Origin: Stenogyne calaminthoides
Taxonomy: Eukaryota > Streptophyta > Magnoliopsida > Lamiales > Lamiaceae
Length of the DNA stretch: 64,000 nucleotides
Direction: 5' to 3'
Assembly: GCA_037126765.1 (NCBI GenBank)
Contig: JBBCBC010000026.1
Coordinates: forward strand, 29,187,698 to 29,251,697
This document shows positions 35,000 to 46,399 of this stretch, one piece after another (the first letter of the stretch is position 1; each line of letters begins with the position of its first letter). The translations under genes were made by a program, and so were the position numbers. The notes under the pieces are model-generated. The model was not told the origin of the DNA. It ran no database searches and saw nothing but the letters and a program-made list of their open reading frames with translations.

Positions 35000-36186
35000 T
35001 TGTGTATGAAGAATAGCATTTCTTACCTTATTTCGCTGTCACAATTACACTATGATGTAATTGATGTACGTATAGTGCAGTGTTGGAATATATAATGAAA
35101 CATTGGTGAGAAATTCCTGCATAACTACTCCAATAATATAAATATTATCTTTTACTTACTAATACCTTTCTGTTATATATAGTAATGTCTTTCTGACTTT
35201 CTTTTCGTTCATCAAGTTCCATTCCAAAATTCAGTTGTAACGAACTCATTCACTCTCAATCCTTCAATGTTCATCTTGTTTCAATTCATGTATTTCCCCA
35301 TGAATTTCTACATAGGGACCATATATATTATTATAATTATTAACTGAAAAAACACGGACACAAAATTGGGATATATAGAAAAATGTAAACTTAAGAACAA
35401 GATTTTTTTTAATTTTTTTTTCTGTCAAAAAAGAAAGAACAAGATTATATTTTCAATCAGCTTATCAAGATATTGATTAATGAAAGTCGTTGCATGCAGA
35501 TGTGGTTTTGTGTAATGAATTTTTAATTTGAAATTATCCATTCGGTGTTAAATGATCCTCATCATAAATTCATACTTATTCTAAATACCAGAATAATACT
35601 CTTACTATTTGTTTATCATTTTCTTGTGTGGACCACAAACTTTCCTCGTATGGACCATATGTGTGTTACATAATTTCAGAAAGGGATGTTATCGAATTTG
35701 AAATTTGCACGCCAAGGTTATTAATAATTGAACTCAACATTTTCTCAAAAAATAATAATAATTGAACTCAACATTTTACTCCATTATATATGATTTTAAC
35801 ATTTATTTTTAATGGTAGTATACGAAATCCAACTACAATAAAAAAAAACACTTTCTTTAGACGGTTTCATGATAAGAATGAGCATAACGTACACATGGCG
35901 TGTTAATATTTTAAATGTTAATATATTTATCGTCTTATGTATGAGACGATGTGACCTTTTTATCATAAAAAATTATCACACAAGAGTAAAATTTATTTCT
36001 AACGATTTTTCTTTCAAGTACCGAAAAATAATATTTTCAATCCCGCCTACCCTTATTTTTTGTTTTAAAAAAAAAAAAAGACATTTTAAAGAAAGAAACA
36101 AATCTTTGAGGAATAGTCAAAATCCCACTAGAAAAATATAATGAAAGGTTAGACCAATCAACCATCGGGAAAATGCCACGTAGGCT
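35000..36186. other. Intergenic, with a small inverted-repeat element
   Basis: Around 35855-35960, TAGACGGTTTCATGATAAG and the distal CGTCTTATGTATGAGACGAT form the ends of a roughly 100-bp MITE-like repeat, related to 40.64-40.78 kb. The rest is AT-rich and featureless. The FtsH promoter must lie in the last part. Confidence 0.4.
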
Positions 36187-36290
36187 ATGGCACCCTCTAA
36201 TTTACTTCTTCCACTCCACTCCCCATCTTCATTCCTCCAAACCCCATTAGCTTCTTTCTCGCTCTCTGCACTCACCGCACCTCCTCTCAG
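36187..36290 (+). promoter_or_regulatory. FtsH 5' leader exon with an upstream ATG frame
   Basis: The leader exon contains an open frame from ATG 36187 (MAPSNLLLPLHSPSS...) to the donor CAG|GTATCT. The acceptor region reads TTCAGAG, so two AGs lie 2 bp apart. Using the first (exon from 36809), the frame stops at 36816-36818, two bases before the FtsH ATG, and acts as an upstream ORF. Using the second (exon from 36811), it joins in frame to MATSS and adds about 38 residues. Confidence 0.55.
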
Positions 36291-36820
36291 GTATCTTTCT
36301 TCATTTCATAGAGCCGAAATTTTCAGCTTTTCTGCGTTGTTTATCTTCAAAATTTATTGGGTTTTGTTTCAAATTAGTAATTTTACTCGAATTAATCTCA
36401 TTCGTTGGTTTGAATTTGTAGAGCTGGATGATTTTAGTTTGATTAATTACATGTGTTCTTGGTGGGCTTTGTGTAATTCGTCGTAAAACAATAGAATATT
36501 AGATTGAAACAATCGCCTATTTTCATTTTTTTTTTGTGGTTTATTAGTTTTAAAATGACTTTCGAGATGAAGTGATTTTGATGCTTAAATTTATTCAGAT
36601 TGATTTGTTTATTAGTTAAATACTTATGTGTTTGTATGTGTATATTCCTCTTTTCTACTCCAAAAACAAAGTTTTTTTGGCTGCTGACTGAAAATTCTCA
36701 TCATCTTGACTAAATAAACTGACCTTTTTTCAATTCCTCCTTTGTTACTCAGAATCTTCATAATATTGTCAATCATATGTATTGATCTCTTAAATTTGTC
36801 TAATTCAGAGGAATATAAAA

Positions 36821-39800
36821 ATGGCAACCTCATCTGCTTGTATCAGTGGCTTGTCTGCTGGTAATACCAGAAAAGATTTATGCAAAGAAATATACGGGCA
36901 GCAGTTTATCCAATCGTCGAGCCTTCAACTATTGATTAGTACATCTAAAGTATCACATGTCAAAGCATCACTTGATCAAAAGACGAACAAAGGAAGAAGA
37001 GGCTTTCTAAAATTGGTGCTTGGTAATGCTGGATTAGCCATACCTGCATTAGGCAATGGTAAAGCTATCGCAGACGAGCAAGGTGTTTCGAATTCAAGAA
37101 TGTCCTATTCTAGATTCTTGGAGTATCTAGATAAGGACAGGGTTAAAAAGGTCGATTTGTATGAAAACGGGACGATTGCCATTGTTGAGGCTGTATCTCC
37201 CGAGTTGGGTAACCGAGTTCAGAGAGTTCGTGTTCAGCTCCCGGGCCTCAGCCTGGAGCTCCTTCAAAAGCTCAGAGAGAAGAGCATTGACTTTTCTGCT
37301 CACAATGGACAAGAAGACTCCGGTTCCTTATTGTCTAACCTAGTGGGAAACTTGGCCTTTCCTTTGATTTTGATTGGGGGTCTTTTCTTTCTCTCAAGAC
37401 GTTCCTCTGGAGGAACGGGCGGGCCCGGAGGGGGCGGATTCCCCCTCACCTTCGGTCAATCGAAGGCCAAGTTCCAAATGGAACCAAACACTGGTGTCAC
37501 TTTCGATGATGTGGCTGGAGTAGACGAAGCAAAGCAAGACTTTATGGAAGTGGTGGAGTTCTTGAAAAAGCCCGAGAGGTTTACTGCTGTGGGTGCTCGT
37601 ATTCCTAAGGGATTTCTTCTCGTGGGCCCACCTGGCACTGGAAAGACCTTGCTGGCGAAGGCGATTGCTGGTGAAGCAGGTGTCCCGTTTTTTTCGATTT
37701 CAGGATCTGAGTTCGTTGAGATGTTTGTTGGAGTTGGTGCCTCACGAGTGCGTGATCTTTTCAAAAAGGCGAAAGAAAATGCTCCCTGTATCGTATTTGT
37801 TGATGAAATCGATGCTGTTGGGCGTTCAAGAGGAATTGGTATTGGTGGAGGAAACGATGAAAGAGAGCAGACGCTGAACCAGCTCTTGACTGAAATGGAT
37901 GGTTTTGAAGGGAATACGGGTATAATTGTAGTTGCAGCTACCAACCGTGCGGATATTCTTGACTCTGCCTTGTTGAGGCCAGGAAGATTCGATAGACAGG
38001 TAAAATAATCTATGATGTGTCTCCTTTATGATTTGAATTACTTTATATCTTGTAAAGTATTAGTTCGTATGATGAACAGTATTAGAAATATCCTACCTTC
38101 TTATCAGTAAAGAGAGAGTAAAAGAACAAGAAAAAATCTAATACTTTTCGACATACAACTTGTATTTTCAGCGTAGGATAAATACGTTTCAAAATGCTTA
38201 CCAATACTTTAGCATATGAACTAATACTTTTCAGTATAAAAACTAATACTGATATATTATGCAAAATGATCCTTCTTTTTTATCAGTAAATTAGGAAAGG
38301 ATAAAAAAGAAAAAAAAAAGACTTCTTAATATATAGATGATGGTATGTATGTAATCCAAATCTTTCTACAGGTAAGTGTTGATGTCCCGGATATTCGTGG
38401 AAGAACCGAGATCTTAAAGGTTCATGCCAGCAATAAGAAGTTCGAGTCTGATGTATCACTTGAAGTGATATCTATGAGGACACCTGGTTTTAGTGGAGCA
38501 GATCTGGCTAATCTCTTGAACGAGGCAGCTATTCTGGCTGGACGTCGTGGAAAGACTTCCATCTCTTCGAAAGAAATTGATGATTCAATTGATAGGATAG
38601 TTGCTGGAATGGAAGGAACGGTCATGACAGATGGCAAGAGCAAGAGTCTCGTGGCTTACCATGAAGTCGGCCATGCAATCTGCGGGTATGTGCAGATCAT
38701 TGTTAAAATGTTTCAGTCCCATGACTTGTTTACTGTCCAGTTTTGGTCCCAAAATTTTCCTTTTCGATTGAGTCCCAATATTCAAAGTATAGTAGGTCCA
38801 ATTTTGGTCCAAAATTAACGGAAATTTGAAAATGGTGTAATTTTATGTCACATGGGCATTTAATTTGGGGCCAAAATTGGACCATAGACAAGTTATGGGG
38901 CCAAAATTGGGCATTCTCGTGACATAAAACGTCATCGTTTTCAATTTTCAGGAGATTTTGGACCAAGCTATGACAAGTTTTTAATATTGGGACTAAATCG
39001 AAAAAGTTACCTTTTTTGGGACTAAAATTGTGTCGTAAACAAGTTATGGGACAAAAAAAATTTAACTGCATATCTCATTATCCAGTTTATTGCTCCGTAT
39101 TTGGTGCATTTTTCATCGTTTCTTGTTTTATCGTGCAGAACTTTAACCCCGGGGCATGATGCCGTTCAGAAGGTAACCTTAATTCCACGTGGGCAAGCGC
39201 GTGGCTTGACCTGGTTCATCCCTGCAGATGATCCAACCTTGATATCAAAACAGCAACTTTTTGCCAGAATTGTTGGTGGGCTCGGTGGACGAGCTGCAGA
39301 GGAGGTTATATTCGGCGAACCCGAAGTGACAACTGGCGCAGCTGGTGATTTGCAACAGATCACTGGCTTGGCCAAACAGGTAAACTTTCTAATCTGTTTA
39401 TTGCAATCTTTGACATCTTCGTTCTTTGTCTACTGCAGCTGGTTCATTTTAACTAATCGTTTAAAAATGTTTCACACGAATTAATTGGACCTTAATTATT
39501 GCCCTTTTGTTTACTTATTCTTAGTTTATTCTCCCTCAGCGTGTTTCATATGAATTACATGTAGTAAATTTGCTTAGTTTATGCACACTATCACAAAAAA
39601 CAAGTAGAAGGGCATAATTGAAATATTATAATATTTAATTTTCTTAGATTAATGGAAAAATGACAATTATTTCGGGACAAAGATTCTTCTCTAGAAAGAC
39701 AACTAAAACGGGTCGTAGGGAGTTTATAATCACAAAAAATAAGTAGAAGGGCAAAATTAGATATGATCATTTAATTATCTTTGGTATGCAAAATGACAAT

Positions 39801-40227
39801 TATACCCTCTAGAAAGAGGGTTAAAGTAGAACGGAGGTAATATTTGATTTTCAATTGTTCATTACGAATTCACTGTTGCGTTTCTGTGGAGATGGTCGTC
39901 ACATTTGGCATGTCCGACATAGGACCATGGTCGCTGATGGACGCAGCAGGTCAAGGCGGAGATATGATCATGAGAATGATGGCAAGAAATTCAATGTCGG
40001 AAAAGCTAGCCGGAGACATTGATTCTGCGGTCAAGAGGCTTTCAGATGAAGCATATGAGATTGCATTACGCCAAATCAGAGAAAACCGCGAAGCAATAGA
40101 TAAGATCGTGGAAGTCCTTCTTGAGAAGGAGTCGATGACTGGAGATGAGTTCCGCGCAATCCTTTCAGAATTTGTCGAAATTCCAGCTGAAAATCGACTT
40201 CCTACACCGTCCCCTATAACTGTATAA
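36821..40227 (+). CDS. FTSH2: Chloroplast FtsH metalloprotease, VAR2/FTSH2-type
   Basis: ATP-dependent zinc protease of the thylakoid membrane, a type B subunit of the hetero-hexamer that removes photodamaged photosystem II D1. Five coding exons, 36821-37999, 38372-38685, 39139-39379 and 39892-40227 plus a 5' leader exon ending 36290, give 689 residues from four coding segments. Residues 1-60 are a transit peptide (MATSSACISGL), followed by GRRGFLK, a twin-Arg-like thylakoid signal ending near ADEQG. There is one membrane segment at about 170-195. The AAA module has Walker A GPPGTGKT (about 269) and Walker B IVFVDEID (about 328). The second region of homology contains NRADILDSALLRPGRFDRQ, and zinc-binding HEVGH lies at 490-494. 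The sequence follows Arabidopsis FtsH2 and FtsH8 closely from memory; I cannot tell these two apart, so the symbol is approximate. The C-terminus ends in AENRLPTPSPITV. Confidence 0.93.
38690..39075. mobile_element. MITE in FtsH intron 3
   Basis: The ends are inverted: AGTCCCATGACTTGTTTAC on the left and GTAAACAAGTTATGGGAC on the right. TTTTGGTCCCAAAA and TTCGATTGAGTCCCAATATT on the left have right-hand counterparts. It belongs to the same family as 13330-13690. Confidence 0.75.
39589..39805. repeat. Direct duplication in FtsH intron 4
   Basis: About 80 bp beginning ATCACAAAAAACAAGTAGAAG recurs 137 bp later. AATGACAATTAT ends both copies. Confidence 0.75.
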
Positions 40228-41697
40228 TAGCTTGTATTGTAGTGTCGAAATTGACCTCAGAGATGTAATTAATTGATTTAATTTACGTGTGTAGTTGAAG
40301 TGAAAATATGTTGCGTAAAGATAGTATAGACAGATAAATGCATAAGTGGGTAATGAAAAGTATTTTAGCCATCAAATTGGGTGTCGTTTGAAATATTCAA
40401 ACTCTAGTCTTTAATTTTATCAATACAGGATAGAGTTCACCTTTTAGTCTTTAAAACACTAAGGAAAAATCATGAAAAAGTCGTGACTTTGTAAGTACGT
40501 ACAAAGATAATGCTAAGTTTAGCAATATTGCATAGTATTAGGGACAAAAATCAACAATTATTTTGTAGCATCAAAGGTTTATGGAATGTTACCTCTTCAA
40601 TAAGATCCAAATCCAAAATAAGATTATCAAAAAAGCACACTTTCATAAGACGGTCTCATGATGTGACAGAACATAATTTAGACATTGACGCTCCAACACT
40701 TTGAGAGTGGCGGGTGTAATTTGTGCTAAATTGTACAATCTCATACATGAAACCGTCTCATATGAGTTTTTATCTAATAATTAATATAACTACAATGGGT
40801 TCGCGTGGTAAGTTTTAAAAATACACGACCCACCACAAGTGCACTCGGTCGGGTCCAAACCAACTTCGGACATGGATCCGAGTTTAAACCAGTCTAATTA
40901 CCGTCCTACCAATCACTCAAACACAATTGCAATGGTGCATGCCATAAAACCCGAGTAAACTTACACCTAGTAGAAAATGCCTAGCAGTATCTACTTGCCC
41001 ATATCTCAGATGAGAATTTTTAGTAGAAAGAAGCAAAGGCCAAAGAACGACGATCCAAATGCCAAGAAATACAGTTAATTTACAAATGAAAGGATCCTAA
41101 TGGGGGAGGGGGGATACTACTTGCAAGAAGATGGGCATACATCTGCTATTGTTGCTTGCAAATATGGACACCATATTCACATTACTTCAATGACAATGGT
41201 CTAAAGAAACTAAAGACGAAACGCTAAAAGAAATCGTACCAATCTGTACTGGGAACATTGAACAGAAAAGGCCAATCTGCCAATTTACACGCCACCAATT
41301 CTACTTCACTTCAAGGACCAATGATCATGAAACGTCTTAATTTCCCCATCTATTCGTTCAGCATCGCCTATAATTCTACTTCAAGGATTCGAAATTTAGG
41401 ATTACAGATCTGATTATAATCCATTTAGATTCTCAGCGAGAGTCCGTAGCTTTCTTCCAGTAGAAAGTTCCAGAAAGACAATGCAACTCAGAAAAATCAA
41501 TAGGATGCCACAAGTTCGGTCAATCAGATCAACTCATCCTGTTCGCTTTAAAATAAAACCATCAAAGTAGTCCAGATTATAGCATTGCTCATTCCATCAG
41601 AAGTAGCATCACATATCATAAACAGGGAAACGAGTTCTGAATTTGGTCCAAATTTTCACTTGATCTCAGAGTGCTTCTTTCAGAGAATTAGGAACGT
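40228..41697. other. Intergenic between FtsH and TPS, with a MITE-like repeat
   Basis: At about 40640-40778, TCATAAGACGGTCTCATGA and ATGAAACCGTCTCATATGA form inverted ends of a roughly 135-bp repeat. The rest contains the 3' UTRs of the two converging genes and no other gene. Confidence 0.45.
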
Positions 41698-44600
41698 TCA
41701 AACAAAAGAAAGGCGACCAACCCTTGTAGGCAGACTATCAGTTTCCTCATCAGAAGAAACTGGGGAATCAGAAGCCTCAGCAAGAGATTCGAGCATTGTA
41801 ATCACTTCAGACGAGTCGTCCAGATAATACTTGGCCTTGCTTGGTTTTTGCCCAACCGTGCAAGCAAATACTTCGGCGTTGTACGAAAGAATACGGCTAG
41901 AAACTGCAGTACCAAGTATTTCAAACATGTCCTCGTCAGATCTGTCGTCACCTATGCAAAGCACAAAATTGGCTTGTTTCCCCTTATCTGTCATCGATGA
42001 GAAAATCTTCTCTGCAACTCTGCCTTTGCTAACACCCTGTATCAAGAAAAATGTACCCATCCTTAATATCTTGTTTAACTATTGTACATTAACATAATAT
42101 TCAGGTGAAATTTCAACTTCAAACAAATGGGGAAAAAGTGAAAAAGGCAAAAGAAAATTAAATAGAGAAAAGGGAAAAATAGTATTTTAGTCCTATAAAT
42201 TATCAATATTTTGAGTCTACACTTGTCGACTTTCACGAAATAAAAAAGTCATGTAACTTTCAATTTTTTATATTTTGGTCCGGCAACGGCTGTAGGAGGT
42301 GAAACACACTGTTTACACTAATGAGGTTGAGTCTGCTTTGTGCATAAGACAGTGTTTGATTGGTCAACTGGATGTTTCACCTCAGTTGCCGGGCTAAAAA
42401 GTCGAAAAAATTGGAAGTTAAAGGACTATCTTCTATTCATAAAAGTCGACAGGAGAGGGACTAAAATAATTATTTTCCATAAAGAAAAGAACCAAGGAGA
42501 TGGATATAAACAGAGAATTTCAATGTGGAGAATTGATATTAATGGAGAAACTAACTAAAAGAACCAAAAAAAGTAGAAGAAGCTGAATGGGGAAAGCAAT
42601 GAAAGAGAATAATTATCCCCTTATAAGAACGTGCCTGAGGTTTCACTTCCACAATAAACTGCCCACTCTTCACAGCAACTAATGGAGAAACTAACTAAAA
42701 GAACCGTTTGGGGAAAGCAATGAAAGCTAAAACACTCTCTGAGATGATAAAACAGCAACGGGCTCGTTTTTCCTTGATGCTTGGCTTGGGAAAAACCAAA
42801 TCCTGGGTCGGCATCATGATAATGCCAGACTAAACCGCTTTCCTTTCTCTCTATTCCAGAGCCATCAGTAGCCTCAGCATATGATTCCATAACCGGTTCT
42901 GCAATTTCCATCCAATCAAATTCCACACTCTGGCCATATGTTTCCCATTCTTCACGTTGTGGCCACCTGGCAATAACATTGGAGATTAAAACGGGAGATT
43001 TTCATTATATGCACAGTGAAAATGACCAACAGTGCCTGCGTCCATACCTCGGGGAGGAGAGAGAGAGATAATGTTTTAACACCATAGAGATATTAAATGT
43101 TAACAAAAGAAAACACATCATGATTCTGGCATATAAAGTAATGAGGTTCATCAACATCCTGGGGGGGGAGGGGGGGTGGTGGTGGAAGAAAATGAAATGA
43201 AATCCCCACCCATAAAAAATGTAAACTGCATAGACACATTAAGTATCAATAAGAAAACACAGCAGTGATTCTACTATAAACAACAAAGAGGAGTTCAGAT
43301 TGCACAATTTGTCCCGTAGGGAACTAATGTAAACTAATCATGAAAAATTGGATTACACCATCTCTATACGTGGTGCCTTTCCAAGTATAAAGGTGAATAT
43401 GCATCTCAAAGACTCAAATATTCTTTTTTATTACATCACCACCACCATGAGGTATGTTTATTTTGCATGTAAGTAAAGTTTATAAAATATTTTGGTTTCT
43501 CTGCCATGTATCCTAATTAACTTCACTAACCTAAAACAAATGTAAGCTATTTCCCATAGATTCTACTAGAAAGTATCATCTAACATCAAAAGAGGCCAGA
43601 AACACCACCATTCTTGAATGTGGAAGAAAACTACTGAACCACTGAAATATCAGCTAGAAAAACAATACCTCAAGATCAGTAGGTATGTATATAGAAACAT
43701 TCTATCAACTCATAGCTCTTAGCTGGATGATCTCATTACCTTAATAACCCATCTATATTCATGTTAAAGTCACAGATAGGAGCAACTACAAGCAATTATC
43801 CAAATCCTTAATGCATATAATTACCAGCAAATAAGATTAGCTAAGTCTTGATAAGGCAGACAAATAACAGAACATACCTTAAAAAGTAGCCATGCTCTGC
43901 AGCAAGTCCCAGCTTCTTGCAAGGAAGAAACCACTTGCTTAAACTGTCTCTACCTCTTCCACTCACCATGAAAACTAGATTTTGGGGATCACCAGAAAGC
44001 CTGTTCAAAAGAGACAGAACTTGGACACCTGGAGTCTTAATAATCGAATTCTGAGGCATAAGTGTGCCATCATAGTCCAACAATATAGCCCTGTTTTTAG
44101 CCTTGCAGTAAGCCGACACAATATCATCTATCGAAAGCTTTCTAAAACTCGGATCAAGTGCCACTACCCGAAACCCAAACCCAAGCCCGATTGCCCAACA
44201 TCTTTTCCGGAAATGGTCAGCACAAGTTCTCTCCATATCCTGTAAGAAGCTTCTAGACCAAAATGCCACATCATGAGTGCTGACATATCGATAATGCTTC
44301 TCATGACGTAACTCCTTCTCTGGTTCAGCTAACGATATAGCCTCATTCATTGCCTCAGCAGTCGACTCAATATTCCATGGGTTGACCCGTATTGCACCAC
44401 TTAAGGAAGGGGAACAACCGATGAACTCAGACACGACAAGCATGCTCTTCTTGGGCCCACTCAATTCTGACCCAGGCTCTGCCCCACATACTCCTTCTCT
44501 ACAGACAATGTATTCGTAAGGAGTCAGATTCATCCCGTCCCTTACAGCTGTCACCACAACACATTCAGCAATACTGTAATAAGCCATCCTTTCACTGATT

Positions 44601-45865
44601 GATAAAGGTCGATGAATATAAACAATAGGTTGATAACCAGGTCTCCCGAGCTCGTTATTAATTCTCTCACAGCTTTCCTCCGTTTCACGCTGGATTTCCT
44701 CAAGATTTATTCCTTTTCCTCTGGCAGGATTCGCAATCTGGATCAAAACAGCTCTTCCTTGCCAGTTTGGATGCTGCTTAAGCATGTGCTCCATAGCTAA
44801 AAACTTCAAATTGATACCCTTGAATATGTCCATATCATCAACTCCAAGCAAGACAGTTTTGCCTTCAAACTGTTGCTTTAACTCTTCGACCTTTAGCTCT
44901 TTATCAGCCTGTCTCATAACCGATTCAATATGACCCATGTGTATCCCAACAGGCATGATTTTTATTCCTACAGTCCTTCCGAAATAATCCAAACCTATGT
45001 AGCCTCTTTTCGATTGATATTCCAAGCCTAACATCCGACTACAACAGGAGAGAAAATGTCGAGCGTAATCAAAGGTGTGAAAACCGATAAGGTCTGAGTT
45101 GAGTAAAGCCTTCAGGATTTCTAGTCTAACGGGAAGAGACCTGTACAGCTCAGATGAAGGAAATGGACTGTGAAGGAAAAAACCCATTCTTAACCGAACA
45201 AAGCGCCTTCTCAAAAACGTGGGTAAAACCATCAAATGATAATCATGAATCCAAACGAAATCATCCTCCGGGTTCAATACTTCAATCACTTTCTGGGAGA
45301 ACATATTATTCACAGCTACATATGCTTCCCACATTGACCGGTCAAAACGACCACCATGATCGCCTGAAAATGGCAGCATATAGTGAAATATCGGCCACAA
45401 CTGCTTCTTGCAAAAACCATGATAGTATTTCTCCAAAAGATGAGGAGGTATAAATGCAGGAACACATTTAAATTTCTCCAAAAGGTAGTTGGCTACATCA
45501 TCCTGCTCAATTGGATCAACATCAACAGGCAACGATCCAATGTATAAGACCTCCATGTCCTCAGGAAAGCCGTCCTTAACCCTCAACAGCAAGTTATCCT
45601 CATTCCAGCTAAAGCTCCACCCCTTATTATCTGGCCTTCGCTTTGCTTTCAGAGGTAGAAGATTTGCAACAACAATCATTCTATCTCCAGCAACTGTAGA
45701 TTGATTCTCCGACGTAACACTACTAGCCTGTTCATCATCTAGCTCAAGAATATTCCCAGGGACTGTCATAACCCTTGGGAAACGCTTCCGTTCTTTCTCC
45801 CTGCCCGCTAAGGGCAAATTTCCAGATGCTAAATCCAATAGGTTCGTATAAGATCTTGACATCAT
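41698..45865 (-). CDS. Class II trehalose-6-phosphate synthase/phosphatase-like protein (TPS7-10 group), damaged exon
   Basis: Exons on the minus strand: 45865-43878 (start MMSRSYTNLLDLASGN), 42966 to about 42775, a disputed part to 42630, and 42036-41698. The first exon encodes the GT20 synthase-like domain (VANLLPLKAKRRPDNKGWSF, FVWIHDYHLMVLPTFLRRRF, MGFFLHSPFPSSELYRSLP, GIDDMDIFKGINLK-like) and the start of the HAD phosphatase-like domain (AILLDYDGTLMP, VSGRGRDSLSKWF). The last exon has IGDDRSDEDMF and FACTVGQKPSKAKYYLDD. Class II members are mostly regulatory proteins of sugar signalling with little enzyme activity. The third exon is rearranged. After GFGFSQAK the expected segment (EHLESVLANEPVAVKSG) appears out of order and interrupted, so the open frame ends at 42621. 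VKSGQFIVEVKPQ survives in another frame. The locus may give a truncated protein. Confidence 0.85.
42184..42472. mobile_element. MITE in the last TPS intron
   Basis: The inverted ends share TATTTTAGTCC, GTCGACTTT, AAAGTTACATGAC-like and GGTCCGGCAAC/CAGTTGCCGGGC segments, with GGTGAAAC on both arms. Confidence 0.65.
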
Positions 45866-46267
45866 CTTCACAAGCTTTAATAGGTGTTTCCTCAAAAAAT
45901 CAAGTAAATATATTCCTCAAATCTAGCAAACCTCAAAAACCAAATCCAGATGATCTATCTCTCTTCAATCAACTGCATTAAATTTGGGGAAAATAATATT
46001 ATAAATGAATCAAGCCAATTTAAGAACATGCCACCCAATTTCCTCATTTAATAGCTCCAAATTACTGAAAATTCACAAACTCAATATTCAATTAAACAAT
46101 GAGATACCAGTACGATCAGTACACACACCAGAAGCTCGCTCTACTATGAACTCATCTAAACAACTAAGCCAAGCCCAGAAATTATAGGATCGTTAGGAAA
46201 AAAAACTTAAAAATAAAAACCCTAATTCCCAACAGAAGAAAACTCAGAAATTGAGGGTTGAAAACTG

Positions 46268-46360
46268 ACCTCAGCGATTGAATTGAGTCAATATTTGGCA
46301 TCTTCCGCTGAAACGACTCGATCTTCGGCCTGAAATTGGGGAAATGATTCTAGGGCTGGA
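46268..46360 (-). promoter_or_regulatory. TPS 5' leader exon
   Basis: On the minus strand the sequence ends CGCTGAG|GTCAGT, a good donor, about 400 bp upstream of the TPS coding start. This implies a leader intron from 46268 to about 45880. Inferred from the splice consensus only. Confidence 0.35.
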
Positions 46361-46399
46361 CGCCAAACTTTAAAAAATATAAAAAGCTTAATCTGGTTT

